64,000 bases of DNA. Source: Ruminococcus sp. GTDB taxonomy: Bacteria; Bacillota; Clostridia; Oscillospirales; Ruminococcaceae. The stretch lies in the NCBI GenBank assembly GCA_017525915.1, contig JAFXSC010000015.1, forward strand, positions 1-64,000, in the 5' to 3' direction. Positions 53,134-60,938 of this stretch are shown piece after piece (the first letter of the stretch is position 1; the number at the start of each line of letters is the position of its first letter). The notes below the pieces were generated by a model, which was given only the letters and a program-made list of their open reading frames with translations, ran no database searches and was not told the DNA's origin. Made by a program: the position numbers and the translations under genes.

Positions 53134-54777
53134 TCATGCCTGATCCTTCATAGCACGCTTCTTTTCGTACATTCTTTCGTCTGCAAGTTTTTCAGCAGCA
53201 TCCAGCGTATCCGCTTTAGGTTCACAATTGGCAAAGCCATATGCTATCTGTAACGGAACAGGCGGAGTCTCTTTCGAGTTATAGTCAGCGACCCGTTTCT
53301 CTAAATCGGCAAGAGCACTTTCGACCTCGCTGCTGCCGCATTTTTCAGCAACTACAATGAATTCGTCACCGCCTGTGCGGTAGCTTGTCCCGATATTGCT
53401 GAAGGAGTCGCGGATGATATGGGCTGCACTTATGATATGGCGGTCACCCTCAGCGTGGCCGTAGACATCGTTGACCTTTTTCAGGAAGTTTATGTCGAGC
53501 TGAACTATTACGCAGGCCAGACGCTCACGGCGTATCTCAGCCTCCTTTTCGTGGAAGGCTGCTCTGTTGGCAAGTTCAGTGAGTACGTCAGTATAAGCTA
53601 TTTTTACCATGAGTTCAGACTTTCCCTGCTCGACTGCAAGCCGTGTCCGCTCCCTCATAAGGTGGATATCCATGAGCACTACAAATATCAGCACTCCGAC
53701 CCTTGTGAACAGGCTTGAACCGAATATGCTGTTCTTAATGAACTTGAACCTGATAAGATCCACTGCAACTCCGAGTACAGCGCAGGTCATGCCGATGATA
53801 ACAGTTTGCAGGAAATTTCTGTCAATGGTTTTCTTTCGGAATGCAACAGCCATAAAATAGACCGTCATGCACATTGCGACCGCAATATTGATATGCGAGA
53901 ACAGAAGCATCTGCCTTACGTCACGTATATCAAGGGCGGAAAGCGTCATAGTCAGTGCGAAATTCACGGTCACAAGTGCAAAAAGGATCGGCAGAAGAAC
54001 ACTTTTTCTGTTGTCCGTAACACTGGCCATAAACGATACAGGAAGATACGCAATAAATATCAGACAGAGATAGTTTATGAAGCGTATTATTTCCGGACGC
54101 TGGGTAAATACCTGCAAAATAAGCGTGTCGTTTGCTGACCATATCCCGACAAGTATCGCAAATGCACCGAGCGAGAAGAAGTTGACGTATTTTGCCGCAG
54201 ATCTCGTAGTAAAGCCAAGTATGAGCATAAGCACACCGTAGAGGGCTATCAGCATACACAGCGCGAAATCAGGCAGCCCGCTGTGATATATATCCCCCAT
54301 GAACATTCCCGCGTCCTCAACGGCTACATTTCTTAGCTTGGGAGTACGTCCGTTGTATATTGGGTGGAGGGTCAGCGTGACAGATTCGGCTCCAACGGGT
54401 ATTGGGATCATATGGACGTACATACCGTAGGATTTACCGAGTATATTTGCAAGCTTTGGAGCGTAGGAATAAGTGACTTCTCCGTCAAATGCTGCTGTTA
54501 TATGCGTGTCTGTGCTCCGGAAGCAAATGCGCTTGCGGTTTGTGTCAACGTTTTTCAGGCTGTGCGTTATGGTAATATCACCACACGGCAGTTCTTCAAT
54601 GGAATATGTCTTTCCGTCCTCAGCATCCCAGCCACTTGTAAGATCAGTTACTTTATCATCAAATACGCTTTTTTTCGGTGTGCAGCAGATTGACACAATG
54701 ACTGTACACAGAACAACTGCTAATAGTGGCAGAAGGTCAGCCGAGAGCAATTTTCTGTATTTCTGAAATCTATCCAT
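53134..54777 (-). CDS. Membrane diguanylate cyclase
   Basis: A 547-residue protein: N-terminal TM (about 13-32), extracellular domain (about 35-165) similar to 7TMR-DISM sensor domains, seven TM segments (about 170-375), a short coiled linker and a GGDEF domain (about 395-545). The active-site loop reads RTGGDEFIV (about 467), so the enzyme is probably active, and has an NRAAFHEKE start. It would make c-di-GMP in response to an outside signal. GAGGTGAT precedes the ATG. It is the one clear cyclase with an intact GGDEF in this window; two others have changed loops. Confidence 0.93.
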   Translation of the reverse strand: MDRFQKYRKLLSADLLPLLAVVLCTVIVSICCTPKKSVFDDKVTDLTSGWDAEDGKTYSIEELPCGDITITHSLKNVDTNRKRICFRSTDTHITAAFDGEVTYSYAPKLANILGKSYGMYVHMIPIPVGAESVTLTLHPIYNGRTPKLRNVAVEDAGMFMGDIYHSGLPDFALCMLIALYGVLMLILGFTTRSAAKYVNFFSLGAFAILVGIWSANDTLILQVFTQRPEIIRFINYLCLIFIAYLPVSFMASVTDNRKSVLLPILFALVTVNFALTMTLSALDIRDVRQMLLFSHINIAVAMCMTVYFMAVAFRKKTIDRNFLQTVIIGMTCAVLGVAVDLIRFKFIKNSIFGSSLFTRVGVLIFVVLMDIHLMRERTRLAVEQGKSELMVKIAYTDVLTELANRAAFHEKEAEIRRERLACVIVQLDINFLKKVNDVYGHAEGDRHIISAAHIIRDSFSNIGTSYRTGGDEFIVVAEKCGSSEVESALADLEKRVADYNSKETPPVPLQIAYGFANCEPKADTLDAAEKLADERMYEKKRAMKDQA

Positions 54778-55492
54778 AATGATATCACCTCGGATAATTC
54801 GCAGTTGAAAAGCAATATTGCCTGCTTTTGATAATTAATGTCTGCTCAGCGACTTGAAAATGCCTTATTACAGATTTTAGAAGGCATTTTTAAGTTGTCA
54901 GAGTGCAAGAAAAATAAAAAATGAAAGATTATAATTGCGCTTTGCTTTGCCTTTCCGGGCAAAATGAGCCTGATATCAATTAGTGTGCTGTGCCAAATTC
55001 CCCAATTATAAAGAATTTGCGCTCCCCGAACAGAGTTCGGGGCAACAACCACCATAGGACGGTTATTGATGATACACTAATTATACACTTTACAAGCTGA
55101 AAAAGCAATAGACAGATTGTTAACAAATACAGCCAAAGATTATCAGGTGGGATATTAAAGTCAATTAACTGCACTTGATTTGTTCATGATTCAGTGGTGT
55201 AATGTGCATATATGCCTGTTTTTAGTCTGGAATACGTCAACTGTGCCGGGAAGTTCCTCTTTCTTCTGAGCGCTATATGTTAAAGTCGTTTATAGCTGTT
55301 GTCATCTTACTATTTTCAACCATGCGAAGTTTGTTCTTTATCAATTTGCAGAAAAGCTCCGCAGATACAGTATTATCTTCTCGTTTTTCTTAAAGATAAA
55401 TAAGGCTTGACAACCATAGATATTCCCAGTATAATAGGCATATAAATCATTCGCTACAAATAATCATTTCACTTGAAAGAGAGGGGTTCATT
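54778..55492. other. AT-rich intergenic region with hairpins, no clear gene
   Basis: About 715 bases. AAAATGCCTT/AAGGCATTTT (54855-54890) and CCCCGAAC/GTTCGGGG (55024-55042) are hairpins. A minus-strand frame at about 55275-55385 reads EDNTVSAELFCKLIKNKLRM without a start, a possible coding scrap. The right end holds the promoter of the CotH gene. Confidence 0.5.
55407..55435 (+). promoter_or_regulatory. Perfect consensus sigma-A promoter of the CotH-dockerin gene
   Basis: TTGACA (55407-55412), exactly 17 bp, TATAAT (55430-55435). Both boxes match the consensus. It lies 58 bp before the start codon. Confidence 0.9.
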
Positions 55493-58141
55493 GTGAAAAT
55501 GAGACTTAGACTCAACGCAGCGGTACTTGCAGGGGCTTTGGCCGTGACAGCACTTCCGTCTGACAGCACCGATACCGTATGCGCTGCCGGTTCGGCTGTT
55601 GTTATCAACGAGATCTGCTCACAGAACAAAGCCTGCCTTGCTGACAGCTATGGTGTATATTCTGACTGGATAGAGCTGTACAATCCCGGAAGCACATCTG
55701 TTGACCTGTCCGGATACGGCTTATCAGACAAACCCGATGCTCCGCTGCTGTTCACTTTTCCGAGCGGTACAACTATCAAAGCCGGAGAGCACAAGGTCGT
55801 ATTTGCTTCAAAGCAGCAGTCAACTGCAAACGAGTTCCATACCGGATTTGCGCTGAGCAAGAACGGCGATACCGTTGTGATGTCAAGTCCTGACGGAAAA
55901 GTGCTGCAACAGGTAGAGATCCCGACACTTGGAACGGATATGAGCTACGGAAGAACTCCGGACGGTGATGATACATTTGAGATAATGCCGCCCACGCCTG
56001 CAAAAGCAAATGCAATTGCTGTTTCTGCACCGGCTTTTTCCGCACCTTCCGGTTTTTACGGAACTGACTTTGCGTTGACACTTACAGCCGGCGATAATGA
56101 TACTGTCTATTTCACGACAGACGGCAGTGATCCGCTCACATCGTCAACTGCACAGGTCTATACCTCAGCCATTACTATCAAGGACCGCACCAGTGAGCCA
56201 AACCTATACAGCAATTATGCCGAGGATGATAATTCGGCTGTTTCAATATCAAGAGGGACAGGCTACCAGAAGCCGACTTTCAATGTTGACAAAGCAACTG
56301 TTGTCCGTGCGGCTGCGAAAAATGCTGACGGAACTTTCAGCAAGGCAGTAAGCCAGACATACTTCGTTACAAGCAGCAATCTTGCTCAGTATAAGAATAT
56401 GACGGTAGTATCCCTTGTAACTGATCCTGATAATCTGTTTGACCCTGACAAGGGCATTTATGTCACGGGCAACCAGTACCTTGACTGGAAGAATAGTCCA
56501 CGATACGATTCTCTGAAAAGCGTCTGGGATACGGACAATGTTACCAATTATTTCTCGCACGGCAGAGAATGGGAGCGCGAGGCGGCTATCACTATTTTCC
56601 GTGACGGAGAGAATATCGTTGAGCAGAATATGGGCATACGCATAAAGGGAGCTTCCACAAGGAATACCTCGCAGAAGAGCTTCCACCTGTACGCAAGAAG
56701 TGACTACGGTGCTTCAAAAGTCAATTATCCGATAATCCCGGACAATTATGACTGGCAGGGAAATCTCATAGACGAATACGATTCCTTTTCCCTCAGAGCC
56801 ATAGGTGAGGAAGGACGTCTCCGTGACGGTTTTGCACAGAAGCTTCTTGCCGCCAGGGAAAACATTACAACTCAGGATATGCAGAGCTGTGTGGTATTCC
56901 TCAACGGTGAATACTGGGGACTGTATGAGATAGTCGAGAAGTTGTCCGATGACTTCATTGAGTCCAACTATGGCATTGAAAAGAAAAATGTTGCAATGAT
57001 AAAGAACGGAGAGCTTGAAGAAGGCACTCAGGAAGAATATGACAGCTTTATGAGCTTTGCTGAAAAATATGCCAGGCTTGATCTCACCGATGAAGCAAAC
57101 TATAAGGCTGTCTGTGACGCAATTGACATTGACAGCTTAATTGAACATTATGCGGCAGGAATATACCTTGGCACCTATGACTGGCCAAACTACAACTACG
57201 CTATGTGGCGGAATACCGGTGATGCCATTGCCGGCAACCAGTACAGTGACGGAAAATGGCGCTTCATTTCTTTCGATTACGATTTTTCAATGGGCAAGAC
57301 TTATGACGATTTCGGTGGAGTTGAGGGCTATGCCTATGATAATTTCCGCCATATGGAATCATGGGACAATGCAGGAAAAAACTCTCCTACCGACCTGTTT
57401 ATCAATATGCTGAATAATAAGGATTTCCGCAGCAGGTTCGTGAATGTTTACTGCGATTATGCAAATGAAGTCCTCACCCCTGAAAAAGCAAATGCAATGG
57501 CGGAGATTTACAGCAGAGATTATACAGAACCGCTTGCAAATACGACTGTCCGCTGGTGGGGATTCTTTGGCGGTTCTAAGGAGAGCAATCTCAGTTACAA
57601 CCGCACTCAGTACAGGAATACCACTCTGCCGCAGATACAGACTTTTTTCCGTGAGCGAAAGAAATACACAATTGAGGATATGCAGAATTATCTCGGACTT
57701 TTATCTTCAATGAATACAATAACGCTGAAAACCTCCGGCACCGGAAAAATCCGGATAAACTCCATTACTCCAGATTCGTCAGGCGGCTGGAGCGGTGATT
57801 ACTCGGCTGACTGCCCCGTAACTCTGACTGCGATACCGGACAGGGGAGCGCAGTTCGTCGGCTGGGGAGGGGATATTTCCGGCAGCGAAAAAACTGTGAC
57901 CGTTACGCTCAGAGAGGCTATGACTATTACTGCAAGCTTCGGAGAAAAGAAGCTGATCCGCGGTGATGTGAACGCTGACGGCGAGTTTGATATTGCAGAT
58001 GTTGTGCTGCTCCAGAACTGGCTTCTTGGCAGAAACAATGCAGAACTTGCAGACTGGGAAGCTGCTGACCTTTCCAATGACCGAAAGCTCAATGTCTTTG
58101 ACCTTTGTCTTATGAAAAGAGAGCTTTTCGGCTCGGTGTGA
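55493..58141 (+). CDS. Secreted CotH-family protein with lamin-tail, chitobiase-like, InlB-type and dockerin domains
   Basis: An 882-residue exported multidomain protein. Signal peptide (1-30), lamin-tail domain (about 30-130; [20 protein letters not shown]), chitobiase-like domain (about 175-250; [17 protein letters not shown]), CotH kinase-like domain (about 290-720; [20 protein letters not shown] and [16 protein letters not shown]), an InlB-type bacterial repeat (about 745-815; [20 protein letters not shown]), and a C-terminal type I dockerin (about 822-880; [16 protein letters not shown] and [15 protein letters not shown]). The start is GTG 55493, six bases after GAGGGG; ATG 55499 is possible. 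Combining CotH with a dockerin puts a kinase-like fold on the scaffoldin. It is a larger relative of the CotH lipoprotein at 34263. Confidence 0.93.
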   Translation: MKMRLRLNAAVLAGALAVTALPSDSTDTVCAAGSAVVINEICSQNKACLADSYGVYSDWIELYNPGSTSVDLSGYGLSDKPDAPLLFTFPSGTTIKAGEHKVVFASKQQSTANEFHTGFALSKNGDTVVMSSPDGKVLQQVEIPTLGTDMSYGRTPDGDDTFEIMPPTPAKANAIAVSAPAFSAPSGFYGTDFALTLTAGDNDTVYFTTDGSDPLTSSTAQVYTSAITIKDRTSEPNLYSNYAEDDNSAVSISRGTGYQKPTFNVDKATVVRAAAKNADGTFSKAVSQTYFVTSSNLAQYKNMTVVSLVTDPDNLFDPDKGIYVTGNQYLDWKNSPRYDSLKSVWDTDNVTNYFSHGREWEREAAITIFRDGENIVEQNMGIRIKGASTRNTSQKSFHLYARSDYGASKVNYPIIPDNYDWQGNLIDEYDSFSLRAIGEEGRLRDGFAQKLLAARENITTQDMQSCVVFLNGEYWGLYEIVEKLSDDFIESNYGIEKKNVAMIKNGELEEGTQEEYDSFMSFAEKYARLDLTDEANYKAVCDAIDIDSLIEHYAAGIYLGTYDWPNYNYAMWRNTGDAIAGNQYSDGKWRFISFDYDFSMGKTYDDFGGVEGYAYDNFRHMESWDNAGKNSPTDLFINMLNNKDFRSRFVNVYCDYANEVLTPEKANAMAEIYSRDYTEPLANTTVRWWGFFGGSKESNLSYNRTQYRNTTLPQIQTFFRERKKYTIEDMQNYLGLLSSMNTITLKTSGTGKIRINSITPDSSGGWSGDYSADCPVTLTAIPDRGAQFVGWGGDISGSEKTVTVTLREAMTITASFGEKKLIRGDVNADGEFDIADVVLLQNWLLGRNNAELADWEAADLSNDRKLNVFDLCLMKRELFGSV

Positions 58142-58152
58142 ATATAAACTGT

Positions 58153-58335
58153 AACCGTCTGCTCTATCTGCCGTACCTTATGGGCGAAAGGACTCCGCAC
58201 CTTGACCCATTCGCAAGAGAAGTTTTCTTCGGATGTTCTGCAATTCATAAATAAGCCGACCTTATCCGTGTCGTTATGGAGGGAGTGACCTGTTCGCTCC
58301 GTGACTGCATAGAGATATTCCAAATCCACATATAA
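58153..58335 (+). pseudogene. xylB: Xylulokinase remnant
   Basis: The frame reads [20 protein letters not shown], then [13 protein letters not shown], a stop, and ADLIRVVMEGVTCSLRDCIE. This matches the conserved LPYLxGERTPHxDPxARGxFxGL...RxDLxRAVxEGVxFSLRD block of xylulokinases. About 60 residues of a 500-residue enzyme remain. It begins 11 bases after the CotH stop and ends at a terminator, perhaps the original xylB terminator. Confidence 0.85.
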
Positions 58336-58364
58336 AAAAGTCCAGTGAATAACTGGACTTTTTT
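58334..58364 (+). terminator. Bidirectional terminator
   Basis: GTCCAGT pairs with ACTGGAC around a 5-nt loop, with AAAAAA before and TTTTTT after. It ends the CotH gene and its xylB remnant on the plus strand. Confidence 0.92.
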
Positions 58365-58478
58365 AGTTTGTCAACAAACCTCATTATAATACGAATGATA
58401 GTGGGCAGCGGAACGCTGCCTGTGCATAATATTTTAATATTACGTCAAAACTAAGTGGCGGCGTTCTGCAGCCTGAAC

Positions 58479-59369
58479 TCAATTACTGTTGTTCATTGTA
58501 TTGGCTGACGGGATATCTGCGAACTCACCGCAAGTCTCTGTACTTATCCAATCAAAAGCATTTGAATCGTAGGATATTTTTAACAGAAAAGCTGCAATAC
58601 CGGGATTGTTATCGAAGTAAACATAATAATCGACAGTTTCGCCGGGCTGTGCTGAAATCTTGTCAGCGTATATGGAAGGGGCGTTATCATTTGCAATGCC
58701 GTTGGAGTCTGTACTGTTTTTCCCAACGGCAATCTCACCGTCAGAGACGTTTATTTCCCGGTTCAGACATTTGCCCATAACCGTGGAAACATCAGGGACT
58801 ACATGAACAGGGTAATTTCCCGAAGGGGTACTGTCTTTTACTTTTAAGCTGATTTTTATGAATTTACCGTTAAATACATAGTCGATCTCCTTTTTAACAT
58901 CAAGCCAAATAAAATGTTTTGACTTGTAGTCGCTGACGTAGCCGGCATCATCGGAAACAGCGCTGGGGAGCTGTGAACCGTCTATATCAGCCAAATAATA
59001 ACCTTCGTCTTCGGGGGAGAATTCCTGAAATACTCTGATTATATAATTTTCAGTTGTCGTTATTGCAGTGGTCACATTAGTCGTGGTAGTCTCCTCATTC
59101 TCAGCCGTTGTCAATTCTTCGGATTCAGTAGTTCCTTCGGTAGTCAGATCTTCTTCTGTCTTGCATTCTTCTGTGGTTTCAGCGGATATCTGTTCCGCTG
59201 ACGGTTCTTCTGTGGATGCGTTTTCATCTTCAACATCTGGACTTGAAGCTCCAGTATTTGCCGGACTCTTTGACGATGAGCTTTCATAATCTATGTTTCC
59301 GCAGGCTACACAGAATACTCCTATTGTAAGCGCTGCCATGATCTCTGCAAGTATTTTTCTGAATTTCAT
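58479..59369 (-). CDS. Lipoprotein with cohesin-like segments, probably truncated
   Basis: A 296-residue lipoprotein. Lipobox GVFCVACGN (Cys about 23), a Ser/Thr/Glu-rich linker (about 30-110), a segment (about 110-220) that ends like the second half of a cohesin (KFIKISLKVKDSTPSGNYPV), and a last segment that begins like a new cohesin (APSIYADKISAQPGETVDYY followed by NNPGIAAFLLKISYDSNAFD). That segment is cut short at about 45 residues, where a cohesin needs about 140, and the start of the first is also missing. I think an original protein with cohesins was shortened. As a membrane-anchored cohesin protein it would hold dockerin-bearing enzymes to the cell. AGGAGGG precedes the ATG. Confidence 0.7.
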   Translation of the reverse strand: MKFRKILAEIMAALTIGVFCVACGNIDYESSSSKSPANTGASSPDVEDENASTEEPSAEQISAETTEECKTEEDLTTEGTTESEELTTAENEETTTTNVTTAITTTENYIIRVFQEFSPEDEGYYLADIDGSQLPSAVSDDAGYVSDYKSKHFIWLDVKKEIDYVFNGKFIKISLKVKDSTPSGNYPVHVVPDVSTVMGKCLNREINVSDGEIAVGKNSTDSNGIANDNAPSIYADKISAQPGETVDYYVYFDNNPGIAAFLLKISYDSNAFDWISTETCGEFADIPSANTMNNSN

Positions 59370-59996
59370 ACTTATCCCTCCTGATAAAAAAATAATTACA
59401 CAAATATTATACTACACCATGAGGGGAATGTCAAGAATTATGAGGTCGCCAGCTGACCTGTTATGAGCTGCGGAGATGTGAACGCTGACCGTGTGGTTGC
59501 TATACTGCCCAGGTAAATGAAACAGGTATTTATCGCACTGAGTTCGCTACAAGGCGGTACAAGCCTGCTGTATTCCTCAGAGAAATACTTAGCACTGCCA
59601 AGCTCCTCGAATCTGCAAAAAAGCAGTTCGTTGTATATCACCTTCAGCTTAGAGGAGAAAAGGTGGTCTATTTCCGCAAACAGTCCGTCGGAGCGGAAGC
59701 TCTCGCTCAGCTTGCCAAGCTTTATGACGTTCGCACGATAGTTTTGTATCTCCTGACTCAGCGCACTGCGGTATAATTATGTACACTGCATATTCAACAA
59801 ATCACCGGATTTGATTCTGTGCATTGCTACAAAAAGCAGTGATAAATCAACGTTATTCACAAATTATTCTCAAACGGCTTCGGGTTGAATGTTATAATTG
59901 TAATATAAACAGGTGCCGTGAATCAGTTGTATCTGCGACAGATATTTGATCCTGTACTGACAGCGACACGGTGCTGACATAAGGAGTTGAAAGATC
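59370..59996. other. Intergenic region with an unidentified coding scrap
   Basis: About 630 bases between the cohesin-like lipoprotein gene and the MscS gene. On the minus strand at about 59438-59775 an open frame without start reads LSQEIQNYRANVIKLGKLSE, then LFSSKLKVIYNELLFCRFEE and VPPCSELSAINTCFIYLGSI. It has codon use like the neighbours but no family that I recognise. Probably the rest of a deleted gene. The remaining sequence upstream of MscS is AT-rich and without clear promoter. Confidence 0.45.
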
Positions 59997-60914
59997 ATGA
60001 AATCAAGCAAATCAACAATCATCAAGCTCATTATCTGTCTTGCAGCAATGGCGATAATGATTCCTGTCGGTGCGGCAACGAAGCTCCTCAGCTTCAAGGA
60101 ACTGAAATCCATCAATTTCGATGCTTCAAATATCTGGAAGATCATCATTATGGTGTTCGCGGTAATTTTTGTTGAGACGGTCGTTGTGATGCTTCTTGGT
60201 CTGCCAAAGCTCAAAAGCCACAGAGCGCGTTCAATAATCTCAATAATAGGCAGCCTTGTGAGGTCACTGTGCATTATCGTCATGATCTGCTGGGCACTCA
60301 CGATACTCGGAGTCAACATCAGCACTATCATAGCAAGCCTTGGTATCATGGCTCTTATCGTCGGCTTCAGTGCCGAGAGCCTCATAGCTGATATCGTTAC
60401 CGGTGCGTTCATAATCATCGAAAATCAATACAACATCGGCGATATCATCGAGGTAGACGGCTTCCGCGGAACTGTTACCTCAATAGGCATCCGCACGACC
60501 TGTCTCACCGATACCGGTGAGAACGTGAAGATAGTGAATAACAGCTCAATGAAGAACATTCTCAACCGCTCCGATAAGATTTCACGCAGCATAAGCGATA
60601 TCGGCATCCCCTACGAGACAGACCTCGAGGAGCTTGAGTCACATTTTCCGGCGCTCATGCAGGATATTTTCAGCAGGCACAGCGATATCATGAAGACTCC
60701 TCCACGCTATCTCGGAGTCCAGAAGCTTGATGACAGTGCAGTTGTACTGAGATTCGTTGCGGACGTCGAGGATAAGGACATATTCATGGGCGTGAGAGCC
60801 CTCAACCGCGAGCTCTTCCTCGGATTCAGGAAGCTCGGCGTGGAGGTTCCTTTCTCGCAGCTAGATGTCCATATGGACAACAAGTCATCGACCGCTCCCA
60901 AGAATAAGCAGTAA
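59997..60914 (+). CDS. mscS: MscS-family mechanosensitive channel
   Basis: A 305-residue small-conductance channel protein: three TM segments (about 8-28, 45-68, 85-125) and the cytoplasmic MscS beta and alpha/beta domains. The pore helix and following region read SLGIMALIVGFSAESLIADI and IENQYNIGDIIEVDGFRGTV, and LEELESHFPALMQDIF belongs to the lower domain. It protects cells from osmotic down-shock. AAGGAG precedes the ATG by 10 nt. The gene is 24 nt upstream of the duplicated-domain protein gene, in the same direction. Confidence 0.95.
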   Translation: MKSSKSTIIKLIICLAAMAIMIPVGAATKLLSFKELKSINFDASNIWKIIIMVFAVIFVETVVVMLLGLPKLKSHRARSIISIIGSLVRSLCIIVMICWALTILGVNISTIIASLGIMALIVGFSAESLIADIVTGAFIIIENQYNIGDIIEVDGFRGTVTSIGIRTTCLTDTGENVKIVNNSSMKNILNRSDKISRSISDIGIPYETDLEELESHFPALMQDIFSRHSDIMKTPPRYLGVQKLDDSAVVLRFVADVEDKDIFMGVRALNRELFLGFRKLGVEVPFSQLDVHMDNKSSTAPKNKQ

Positions 60915-60938
60915 GCTTGACCGAAGGGGGGCTGCCCT

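Noticed and set aside
55024-55042. CCCCGAAC/GTTCGGGG hairpin as a tRNA or T-box element
   Set aside because: No cloverleaf, T-box or specifier sequence can be folded around it.
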